Source: Nonomuraea jabiensis (lineage in GTDB: Bacteria; Actinomycetota; Actinomycetes; Streptosporangiales; Streptosporangiaceae). Taken from it: a stretch of 64,000 nt of DNA. Position numbers and translations under genes: made by a program. Under the pieces are notes generated by a model. It did no database searches. It had not been told where the DNA came from and saw only the letters and a program-made list of their open reading frames with translations. Position 1 is the first letter of the stretch, and each line of letters starts with the position of its first letter. Below are positions 6,273 through 13,787 of this stretch, in pieces. The stretch spans positions 6,832,501 to 6,896,500 of the forward strand of contig NZ_JACHMB010000001.1 in assembly GCF_014204795.1 (NCBI RefSeq), in the 5' to 3' direction.

Positions 6273-9260
6273 TCACACGGTGGCCGCCGAGCGTAATTCG
6301 GTGGTGAGGTCGAGCAGCGTGCCCGGGCCGAGCAGGCTGCGGACCGGCACCTCCACGCCCAGCTCCCGCCGCACCCGCTCGCGGAACCTGGTCGCCAGCA
6401 CGGAGTCCAGCCCCAGCAGGGTGAGCGGCACGTCCATCCCGATCTCGTCCCCGGGCACCGCGAGGACCTGGGACGCCAGGTCGGTCACCACGGCGGTCAG
6501 CTCCGTCTCCGAGAGGGCGGCCAGATCCGGGCGTGCGGGCCGGGCCGACTCGTGGGCCGGCTCGCGGGCGGGCTCGGGCGGAACGGGGGACGTGGCCGAG
6601 CCGGGCCAGAACCGCCGCCGCTGCCAGGGGTAGCCGGGCAGCCGGACGTACTCGCCCCCGGGGTGGACGCGGTCCCAGCGGGGATGGCAGCCCAGCACGT
6701 ACGCCCGGCCGAGCGCGGCGCCGAGGGCGGCCGCGTCCGGCACGTCCTTGCGCAGGCAGGGCACCACGCTCGCGTTCGCGCCCGCCGCCTCGACCTCCTC
6801 CTCCAGCGCCGTCTGCAGCACCGGATGCGGGCTCATCTCGATGAACACGGTGGGCCGGGCGTCGGCGAGCGCGGCCTGGCAGGCGGCGGCGAAGCGCACG
6901 GGCAGCCGCAGGTTCTCGAACCAGTAACCGGCGTCCAGCTCCGGGCCGTCGACGACCCGGTCCCGGGCGCTGGAGTGGATGGGCACGGCGCAGGGACCGG
7001 GCCTGACGCCCGACAGCGCCTCCAGCAGCGCCTCGCGCACCGGCTCCACCTGCGGCGCGTGGGAGGCGTAGTCCACGTCCACCTGACGGCAGAAGACGCC
7101 GTCGCGGCGCAGCGGCTCGACGACCCGCTCCAGCCACTCCGGGTCGCCGGACAGGACCGTGGAGTGGCGGCTGTTGACCACCCCCACGCTCACCTGGCCG
7201 GAGCGTTCGCCGACGGCCTGCGCGATCGCCCGCCGGGCCGCCTCCTCGCCGAGCGCCACGGCCCACATGGCGCCGGGCGTGCGCAGCTCGCGCAGCAGCC
7301 GGCTCCTCCTGGCGACCACGGCCGCGCCGTCGGCCACGCTCAGCGCGCCCGCGGTGACCGCCGCGGCGATCTCGCCCATGCTGTGGCCGATGAGCAGATC
7401 GGGCTCGACGCCCCACTCGCGCCACACGGCGGCCAGCGCCACCTGCATCGCCCAGAGGGTCGGCTGCACTTCGTCCACGCGCGACAACCGCTCGCCGCGC
7501 AGCAGCGCGTCCACGGGGGACCAGCCGAGCTCGGCGTCCACCGCCCGCGCGCACTCGTGCAGGCGCAGGGCGAAGGCCGGCTCGGCGGCCAGCAACCGCC
7601 TGCCCATGCCGGCCCACTGGCCGCCCTGGCCGGGGAAGACGAAGACCACCTTCGGCCGCCTGGCCGCGCGGCGCTCGCCCGCGTGCACCGACCGCCCGTC
7701 ACCCCGCCCGGTCGCGCGGAACTCCCGCAGGGACGCCGCCAGCGAGCGCGCGTCGTCGCCGACCGCGGCCAGCCGGTACTCGTGGTGCGAGCGCCGGGCG
7801 CCCGCGCTGAAGCACACGTCGTGCAGGCCCGGGCCCGCGCCTTCGCCCACCCCGTCGAGCAGGTCGGCGTACGCGCCCGCGAGCTCGTCCAGCGCCCTCG
7901 GGTCCCGCGCCGACAGGGGCAGGACGTAGCTGGGCCGGGTCTGGCCGCGCCGGGGCCGCGCCGCCTGCGGGGCCTCGGAGAGCACGAGGTGGACGTTGGT
8001 CCCCGACATGCCGAAGGAGTTGACGCCCGCCAGGGCCGGCGTCCCCCGCTCCGGCCAGTCCTGGGTGAGCAGCGCGAGCTCGACGGCCGCGGCCGGGTCC
8101 CGCAGGACGGCGTGCGGCTCCACCACGTGCAGCGTCGCAGGGATGGTCCGGTGCCGCAGCGCCAGGGCCGTCTTGAGCAGCCCCGCCATCCCCGAGGTGA
8201 ACTCGGTGTGGCCGATGTTGGACTTGAGCGACCCGATCAGGCAGCGCCGCCCCGGGTCCCGGCCCTCCCGCAGGACCAGGTCCAGCGCGGCCAGCTCGGT
8301 CGGATCGCCGGCCGGGGTGCCGGGCCCGTGCGCCTCGACGTAGTCGACCTCGCCGGGGGAGACGCCGGCGTCGAGATAGGCCTTGCGCAGCATCGTCTCG
8401 TGCCCCTCCAGCCCGGGGGCGACGAGCGAGCCGCCGGTGCGGCCGTCGTGCGTGGCGGCGCTGCCCAGGATCGTCGCGTACGGGTGCTCGCCGTCCGCGA
8501 GGGCCCGCGAGAGCGGCTTGAGTATCAGGGCCACCACGCCCTCGCTGCGCACGTACCCGTCCCCCGACACGTCGCCGAACTTGCACCGGCCCGAGCTGGA
8601 CAGCACCCCGGCGTCCGCGAGCGCGAAATACAGGTCCGGCACGATCTGCAGGTTCGCGCCGCCGACGATGGCCAGGTCGATCTCGCCCGCCCACAGCGCC
8701 CGGCAGGCCACGTGCACCGCCAGCAGCGACGTCGCGCAGGCCGCCTCCACGCCCATGCTGGGACCGCGCAGGTCGAGCTGGGTGGAGACGCGGCCGGGGA
8801 AGATGCCGCTGACGGCCGCCCCGAGCGCGGCGTGCATGTCGTACATCCCCGAGCGGCGCAGCAGGTCCCAGTATCCCGAGGGCAGCAGGCTGGTGTAGAC
8901 GCCGGTGTCGCTCCCGGCCAGGCTCTCGGCCGGGACGCCCGCGTCGTCGAGCGCCTCCCAGGTGACCTCCAGCAGCAGCCGCTGCTGCGGGTCCATCCGC
9001 AGGGCCTCGAACGGCGTGACGCCGAAGAAGCGCGCGTCGAACCCGGCGATGTCGTCCAGGTAGCCGCCCGCGCCCCGCAGGACATCGGGCCGGCGGCGGC
9101 CGGAGGCGGTTTCGATGTCGAATCTCTCCTGGGGGATCACGCCGACCACGTCCCGGCCCCCGCTGACGATCTGCCAGAGGTCGGCCGGGCTCTGCGCACC
9201 GGGTAACCGGCAGGCGGCGCCGACGATGGCGATGGGATCTCGCCCGCTGTTGATGTGCAT
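6273..9260 (-). CDS. Type I polyketide synthase, single module KS-AT-ACP
   Basis: This 995-residue protein has a ketosynthase (about 8-430), an acyltransferase (about 540-830) and a C-terminal acyl carrier domain (about 910-990). The KS triad is present (Cys175, His311, His351), but the nucleophile motif is EAACATS rather than the usual DTACSSS, and EAHGPGT replaces EAHGTGT. The AT has GHSMGE (Ser628) and a YASH motif (731-734), the pattern associated with methylmalonyl-CoA; HAFH would suggest malonyl-CoA. The carrier serine is Ser953 (GLDSV). There is no ketoreductase, dehydratase, enoylreductase or thioesterase. No other biosynthetic genes are adjacent. ATG 9258-9260 is the only sensible start, though its ribosome site is weak. 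Confidence 0.93.
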   Translation of the reverse strand: MHINSGRDPIAIVGAACRLPGAQSPADLWQIVSGGRDVVGVIPQERFDIETASGRRRPDVLRGAGGYLDDIAGFDARFFGVTPFEALRMDPQQRLLLEVTWEALDDAGVPAESLAGSDTGVYTSLLPSGYWDLLRRSGMYDMHAALGAAVSGIFPGRVSTQLDLRGPSMGVEAACATSLLAVHVACRALWAGEIDLAIVGGANLQIVPDLYFALADAGVLSSSGRCKFGDVSGDGYVRSEGVVALILKPLSRALADGEHPYATILGSAATHDGRTGGSLVAPGLEGHETMLRKAYLDAGVSPGEVDYVEAHGPGTPAGDPTELAALDLVLREGRDPGRRCLIGSLKSNIGHTEFTSGMAGLLKTALALRHRTIPATLHVVEPHAVLRDPAAAVELALLTQDWPERGTPALAGVNSFGMSGTNVHLVLSEAPQAARPRRGQTRPSYVLPLSARDPRALDELAGAYADLLDGVGEGAGPGLHDVCFSAGARRSHHEYRLAAVGDDARSLAASLREFRATGRGDGRSVHAGERRAARRPKVVFVFPGQGGQWAGMGRRLLAAEPAFALRLHECARAVDAELGWSPVDALLRGERLSRVDEVQPTLWAMQVALAAVWREWGVEPDLLIGHSMGEIAAAVTAGALSVADGAAVVARRSRLLRELRTPGAMWAVALGEEAARRAIAQAVGERSGQVSVGVVNSRHSTVLSGDPEWLERVVEPLRRDGVFCRQVDVDYASHAPQVEPVREALLEALSGVRPGPCAVPIHSSARDRVVDGPELDAGYWFENLRLPVRFAAACQAALADARPTVFIEMSPHPVLQTALEEEVEAAGANASVVPCLRKDVPDAAALGAALGRAYVLGCHPRWDRVHPGGEYVRLPGYPWQRRRFWPGSATSPVPPEPAREPAHESARPARPDLAALSETELTAVVTDLASQVLAVPGDEIGMDVPLTLLGLDSVLATRFRERVRRELGVEVPVRSLLGPGTLLDLTTELRSAATV

Positions 9261-9412
9261 GGGGCCCCGTTCCCGTCCGCGCCCGGGTCATCATGAATTC
9301 GACGATGCCCGGGCGCCCTTGTTGGTTGGGCGAACGACATCACCTAAGGTCCGGCTCGCTCACGTAGGTGTCAATTAACAGATGACGAAATACCGGGGCG
9401 GTGAAATCCGCG

Positions 9413-10219
9413 TTATTCGCTCGCGTGCATCGGAAAATGGATCACGAGCCCGACCAGCGGCTCGTCCGGGGTGATCATGAGCGCCATGCGCAGGGTCTGC
9501 AGGCCCAGCCGCGGATGCCGGAACCGGCGGGTGAGGCTGCGGTGCTCCTGCACCTCGTGGCTGCGCCACAGGCCGGCGAACAGCGGGCTCAGCTGGGAGA
9601 ACTCGGCGATCCTCGCGGTCAGCCGCTCGTCGTGCGGCCACCTGGCCAGCTCCGAGCGCCACCGGGCGATGACGTCACAGGTGACGCGCTCCCAGTCGGG
9701 CAGCCGCTCCTTCGCCGTGGGCGAGACCAGCAGCCAGCGCAGCATGTTGCGGTGCTCGGGGGTGTAGCTGCCCCAGTCGTCGTACCACTCGGCGGCGGCG
9801 TCGTTCCAGGCGGTCAGGTCGCAGTGGATGTCGGTGGCGTAGACCGGATAGTCGCTGGCGCTCATGAGGCTCACCAGCGGGCCCATCACATCGCCCGACC
9901 ACGTCTGCCCCTCGAGCGGCTGCGGGTTGGTGACCTGGCCGTGCACCAGCGTGTGCATGTAGCGGCGCTCGTCCTCGCTGAGGTCGAGCACCCGTGCCAG
10001 GCTGTCGAGCACCTGGATGGAGGGCCTGATGTCACGCCCCTGCTCGAGGTACGTGTACCAGGTCGGGCTGAGGCCGGCGAGCACCGCCACCTCCTCGCGC
10101 CGCAACCCCTTCGTCCTGCGCCCCCCTTCGGGGAAGCCCACCTGCGCCGGCGTGACCCGTGCGCGCCTGCTCCGCAGGAATCGTGCGAGCTCCTGCCGGC
10201 TCCAGCCGTCGCCTGACAC
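9413..10219 (-). CDS. XRE/MmyB-type transcriptional regulator
   Basis: The N-terminal helix-turn-helix (about residues 10-80, with GLRREEVAVLAGLS and YLEQGR) is followed by a PAS-like MmyB ligand-binding domain, the usual two-domain build for this actinobacterial family at about 270 residues. GTG 10219 is preferred because GGGGGG lies just upstream and the protein then begins like its family; an alternative GTG is at 10243. It lies 152 bp upstream of the polyketide synthase in the same direction and is divergent from the ATPase gene. It is therefore a candidate local regulator of one or both; this is inference. Confidence 0.87.
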   Translation of the reverse strand: MSGDGWSRQELARFLRSRRARVTPAQVGFPEGGRRTKGLRREEVAVLAGLSPTWYTYLEQGRDIRPSIQVLDSLARVLDLSEDERRYMHTLVHGQVTNPQPLEGQTWSGDVMGPLVSLMSASDYPVYATDIHCDLTAWNDAAAEWYDDWGSYTPEHRNMLRWLLVSPTAKERLPDWERVTCDVIARWRSELARWPHDERLTARIAEFSQLSPLFAGLWRSHEVQEHRSLTRRFRHPRLGLQTLRMALMITPDEPLVGLVIHFPMHASE

Positions 10220-10391
10220 AGAACCCCCCGTGAGTGCCTCCACCGCGTCAGCAGATCAGGATCGCAAGGCCGAGTCTAGAAGCCTCACGGAATATTTGTC
10301 ACCTCTAGCCGTATTGCGTCATTTCGGCATTGACGTTACGGCATTGTTCCCAAAGCATGAATTTGTCCGTTCAATTGAGGGGATTAATCAG
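10220..10391. promoter_or_regulatory. Divergent promoter region, MmyB regulator / ATPase
   Basis: This 172-bp gap is markedly more A/T-rich than its surroundings. It contains an inverted pair CGTCA (10317-10321) and TGACG (10331-10335) separated by 9 bases, a possible operator. GAGGGG about 8 bases before the ATG at 10392 serves the rightward gene. Confidence 0.45.
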
Positions 10392-11720
10392 ATGAAGTGG
10401 CATTTCATCGACCGAAGCCAGCAGATCGCCGCGATTCGGTCAGCCCTCGGGGCCGCGGGTGCAGGCCCTATTGTCCTCGCCGGAGAGCCGGGCTCGGGCC
10501 GCAGCCGGCTGGTGGAGCGCGTGCTCGAATCGTCCGAGGCGGCGCGTTACGAGATCGTCCGGCTGCGGGCCGCGGACGGTCCCGATGAGGTCGCCGCCCG
10601 CGTCGGGGCGGCCGCCGGGGACCGCCCGCTGCTGCTCGTCATGGACGACGCGCAGGTGAGCGGGGACGAGAGCCTGATGGCGCTGCGCACGGCCGCGGGC
10701 GGGAGCCCGGGGGCCAGGGTGCTGGTCACGACGGTGTCCGGGCCCGCGGCGCGGCGCCCCGATCCGGTGGACTGCCTGCGGTTCGAGCCGGGCGCGTACA
10801 CGGTCGACGTGCCGCCGCTCACGGTCGAGGAGGTGGCCGCCCTGCTGGCCGAGCTGGCCGGCGGCCACGTACGGCAGGCCACCGCCGGCGCCCTGCACGC
10901 GGCGACCGGCGGCAACCTCCGCCTGCTGCACGACTTCCTGGTCGGGCGCCGGCTCACCGAACGCCTGACCCGGGGCGCCGCCGGGTGGGAGTTCCAGTGC
11001 GCCACCGAATGGCTGCCGCCGATGGACCCGTCCGCGGCCACCCCGCACCTGGTGAAGGCCACCTGGGACGCCTGGGCGGCACTGGCCTTCGACCGGGCCT
11101 TCGAGCTGTGCAAGGCGGCGGCGTGGTGCGGTGAGGGGCACACCGTCTCGGTGCCGCTGGCGCACCTGCTGCTGCTGCGCGGCAGGGGGCGCGACAGCAT
11201 GTCGTTCCTGGACTCGCTGCCCGAGGGAACGGTGGAGAGGACGCCGCACCTGGCGCTCGCCCGCGCGGTCAACCTCGCCTGCGGGCGGGGCCGGCCCGAG
11301 GCGGCCGCCGAGTTCCTGCTGCGCGCGGCGGTGGCCGCCGGGCCGGCGCAGCGGCCGCTGCTGCTCGCCTACCGGGCCTGGATCATGGCGTTGAGCGGCC
11401 GCCCCGCCGACGACGTCGGCGCGATCACGCGTACCGACCGGGAGACCGCCCTGTTCGTGCACGCGGCGCAGGCCATGACCCGCCTGCGGACCCGGCCCGA
11501 GGAGGCGGTCTTCCACCTGCGGCGCGCGCTCGCGCTCACCGCCGGGGGAACGCAGGCGGGGCCGCCCTGGCTGGCGGCGCATCTGACGGCGTACCTGATC
11601 GACGCGCTGCTGCTGGCCGGGCGGGCGGGCGAGGCGACGCTGCTGGCGGAGGGCTTCCACGGCGGGGAGCCCGCCTCCGGCTGGGACGTCGCCGTCGCCA
11701 TGTCGATGGTCGCCGCCTGA
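10392..11720 (+). CDS. AAA/LAL-type ATPase without a DNA-binding domain
   Basis: The 442-residue protein resembles the ATPase half of large LuxR-type (LAL) regulators. It has a P-loop-like GEPGSGRSR (residues 31-39), in which Arg37 replaces the invariant lysine, and a Walker B-like LLLVMDDAQ (80-88), followed by a helical TPR-like C-terminal half. LAL proteins usually run to about 900 residues and end in a LuxR helix-turn-helix, which is missing here. The start at 10392 has GAGGGG upstream; the longer frame from 10017 would run through the divergent regulator. An imperfect 43-bp tandem duplication covers its stop codon, so the 3' end may have been rearranged. It could be a degenerate regulator or a sensor acting through a partner. 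Confidence 0.78.
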   Translation: MKWHFIDRSQQIAAIRSALGAAGAGPIVLAGEPGSGRSRLVERVLESSEAARYEIVRLRAADGPDEVAARVGAAAGDRPLLLVMDDAQVSGDESLMALRTAAGGSPGARVLVTTVSGPAARRPDPVDCLRFEPGAYTVDVPPLTVEEVAALLAELAGGHVRQATAGALHAATGGNLRLLHDFLVGRRLTERLTRGAAGWEFQCATEWLPPMDPSAATPHLVKATWDAWAALAFDRAFELCKAAAWCGEGHTVSVPLAHLLLLRGRGRDSMSFLDSLPEGTVERTPHLALARAVNLACGRGRPEAAAEFLLRAAVAAGPAQRPLLLAYRAWIMALSGRPADDVGAITRTDRETALFVHAAQAMTRLRTRPEEAVFHLRRALALTAGGTQAGPPWLAAHLTAYLIDALLLAGRAGEATLLAEGFHGGEPASGWDVAVAMSMVAA

Positions 11721-11776
11721 AAGGGCCCGGACCGCCGTCGCCAGGTCGATGGTCGCCGCCCTGAAAAGGCCCGGGC
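11691..11776. repeat. Imperfect 43-bp tandem duplication over the ATPase stop codon
   Basis: The block beginning GCCGTCGCCATGTCGATGG at 11691 recurs at 11734 as GCCGTCGCCAGGTCGATGG. The copies differ by a substitution and by extra C and A bases near the TGA. The first copy holds the last codons and stop of the ATPase gene; the second is downstream non-coding sequence. Confidence 0.85.
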
Positions 11777-11802
11777 CACGGGCGGCGGCCGTGGCCCGGG
11801 CC
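11763..11802 (-). terminator. Terminator of the eight-gene stress operon
   Basis: A 14-bp perfect stem (GGCCCGGGCCACGG at 11769-11782 with its complement at 11789-11802) is followed on the minus strand by TTTT. It lies 8 bp after the PP2C gene stop. It probably also stops transcription from the rightward ATPase gene. Confidence 0.75.
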
Positions 11803-11809
11803 GGGCTCC

Positions 11810-13042
11810 TCAGGCCGGGTTCCGGCTCAGCGCCAGGGTGGTGATGTCGTCGGACTGCTCGGCGGCCCCCACGAACGTACGCACCGAGGCGTCGACCGCC
11901 GCGAGCAGCCCCGAGGCGTGCGCCCCGGCCCCGGCCAGCACCTCCTGGAGCCGGGGGGTGCCGAACAGGCCGTGGGCGGCGTTCCTGGCCTCGACCACCC
12001 CGTCGGTGTAGGCGAACAGCGAGTCGCCGGGCCCCAGCTGCACGTGGCCCAGGGTGTAGGAGCTGTCGGCCAGGATCCCGACCGCGGGACCCGTCGGCGG
12101 CAGCATCGTCTGCCGGCCGTCGGCGCGCACCACGACGGGCGGGTTGTGCCCGCCGTTGATGTAGACCAGGTCCCCGGAGTACGGGTCCAGCACCCCGAAG
12201 AACATCGTCGCGAAATACGCCTGCTTGATGTGGTTGCGGGCCATGTACCGGTTGGTCCCGACGACCGCCTGGATCAGCGGCCCCGCCCCCAGCGACAGCA
12301 GGGGCAGCGAGGACTCTCCCGGCGAGCCGTCCAGCGCCACGGCGGCGGCGTCGTCGCCGACGTCCTGGACGAACCCGGTGTGCTCGGCCGTGTGCCGGAG
12401 CAGCGTCCTGATCAGCGCCATGAACAGCGCCGCCCCCACGCCCTTGTCGCACACGTCGGCCACCACCAGCGCCAGCCGGCGCCCGTTGACGAGGGTGAAC
12501 ACGTCGTAGAAGTCGCCGGCCACCTGCCGGGCCGGCCGGAAGCTGGCCGCGATCTCCCAGCCGTCCAGCCTCGGCAGCGACTCCGGCAGGAACCCGGCCT
12601 GGATGTCGCGGGCGATGCGCAGCTCGCGCTCGTACTCCCGCAGGCTGGCCAGCGCCGCCATCTCCTCCACCGTGGTGCTGAGCTGCCAGCGTTCCCAGCA
12701 GGAGTTCGCCCGGCTGCGCAGCAGGCCGGGCAGGAACGGGCGGGTCACGTAGTCGAACCCGCCGCGTACGCACTCCTCCAGCGCGGCGATGTCGTCGTCG
12801 GGAAAGGCCACGATCGTGGGCATCCGCCCGTCGACCAGGAACCGCTGGCTGACCAGCGCCATCCGCTGCAGCCCCAGCGCCGCCGAGATCAGCAGCAGGT
12901 CGGGGTGCGGGTGCCGCAGGACCAGGTCGTCCGGTACGGCCAGCTGAACCTCGAAGCCCTCCTCGCGCAGCGCCCCGTCGAGCTCGAGCACCGCCGTGGA
13001 CATGGGGTTAGCCGGCTCGGCAACCACCAGAGCCGTCGGCAT
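11810..13042 (-). CDS. RsbU-type PP2C phosphatase with degenerate receiver domain
   Basis: The 410-residue protein has a receiver-like N-terminal domain (about 1-115), a linker helix, and a SpoIIE/RsbU PP2C phosphatase domain (about 170-405). Metal-binding features are visible (VAGDFYD, VADVCDKG, YTDGVVEA, SDDITTL). The receiver seems not phosphorylatable, because the expected acceptor position reads LLLISAAL. Such phosphatases dephosphorylate STAS anti-anti-sigma factors. Two STAS genes and an RsbW-type kinase lie immediately upstream in the same operon. ATG 13042 follows TTGGAGGCG, and the gene overlaps the kinase gene by 35 bp. It is the last gene before a terminator. Confidence 0.9.
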   Translation of the reverse strand: MPTALVVAEPANPMSTAVLELDGALREEGFEVQLAVPDDLVLRHPHPDLLLISAALGLQRMALVSQRFLVDGRMPTIVAFPDDDIAALEECVRGGFDYVTRPFLPGLLRSRANSCWERWQLSTTVEEMAALASLREYERELRIARDIQAGFLPESLPRLDGWEIAASFRPARQVAGDFYDVFTLVNGRRLALVVADVCDKGVGAALFMALIRTLLRHTAEHTGFVQDVGDDAAAVALDGSPGESSLPLLSLGAGPLIQAVVGTNRYMARNHIKQAYFATMFFGVLDPYSGDLVYINGGHNPPVVVRADGRQTMLPPTGPAVGILADSSYTLGHVQLGPGDSLFAYTDGVVEARNAAHGLFGTPRLQEVLAGAGAHASGLLAAVDASVRTFVGAAEQSDDITTLALSRNPA

Positions 13043-13466
13043 TCGCGCCTCCAAGCAGTCGCATGATCAGGGTGTTGCGGTTGCGCCCGCCGACGTACTC
13101 GTAGTGGAACTCGTCCACCTTGCCCATGGCGAGGAGCAGCCCGTAACCGCCTTCCTCGCGCTGGGCGGGCGGCACCGCCAGCCGCGGCGCGGGATCGTAC
13201 CCGGCGGGGTCGAACGGCGGCGCCTCGTCCTCGATGCTGACCCGCAGCCGGTCGTGCTCGATCTCCCCGGACAGCTCCACCACGCCCGCCCCGCCCCGGT
13301 AGCCGTGCTGGGCGATGTTCGTGGTGATCTCGTCCGTCGCCAGGCGCAGCCAGTACGCCTGGCGGGAGGTCAGCCCCGCCCCGTCCGCCAGCGCCTCGAT
13401 GAAATCGGCCACCACACCCGGCAGGGACACGTGCTGGACATCGATCTTGAGCCGGCAGGCGAGCAT
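13008..13466 (-). CDS. RsbW/SpoIIAB-like anti-sigma kinase (HATPase_c)
   Basis: This 152-residue GHKL-fold protein has an N-box (ATDEITTNIAQHG), a G1-like box (DEAPPFDP) and a G2-like box (GGYGLLLAM), as in serine kinases that phosphorylate STAS antagonists and bind sigma factors. The ATG at 13466 overlaps the STAS gene's stop as TGATG, so translation is coupled. No sigma factor gene is in the operon, so its sigma or other partner is unknown. Confidence 0.88.
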   Translation of the reverse strand: MLACRLKIDVQHVSLPGVVADFIEALADGAGLTSRQAYWLRLATDEITTNIAQHGYRGGAGVVELSGEIEHDRLRVSIEDEAPPFDPAGYDPAPRLAVPPAQREEGGYGLLLAMGKVDEFHYEYVGGRNRNTLIMRLLGGANADGSGGCRAG

Positions 13467-13771
13467 CACTGCATCACGATGCTGCGGTCGAAGCCGGTGA
13501 GCCGGATCGTCTCGGCCACCTCCGGCTTGGTCCCCACCAAGGTGATCTCCGAGCCGCGCGGCAGCTTCTGGTGCGCGAACACCAGGCAGCGCACCCCCGC
13601 CGACGACATGTACGTCAGCTCGTCGAGGAGCAGCACCAGCTTGCCCACCTGCCGCCCCACGGCCTGCGACACCAGATCGTTGAGCTCGGGGGCGGAGCTG
13701 CCGTCGAGCTCGCCCGCCAGCCGGATCGTGGCGGTGTCGCCCTCCACGTTCATCTTCATCCTGAAGGACAT
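13466..13771 (-). CDS. STAS-domain anti-sigma factor antagonist
   Basis: This 101-residue protein is a single STAS domain of normal length. The phosphorylation loop YMSSAG carries Ser56/Ser57, matching the phosphoserine region of SpoIIAA/RsbV. Its gene directly precedes the RsbW-type kinase gene with a one-base overlap, so the two are likely cognate partners. It starts 16 bp after GlgX, with AAGGGAACC upstream. Confidence 0.9.
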   Translation of the reverse strand: MSFRMKMNVEGDTATIRLAGELDGSSAPELNDLVSQAVGRQVGKLVLLLDELTYMSSAGVRCLVFAHQKLPRGSEITLVGTKPEVAETIRLTGFDRSIVMQ

Positions 13772-13787
13772 GACATGGTTCCCTTCG

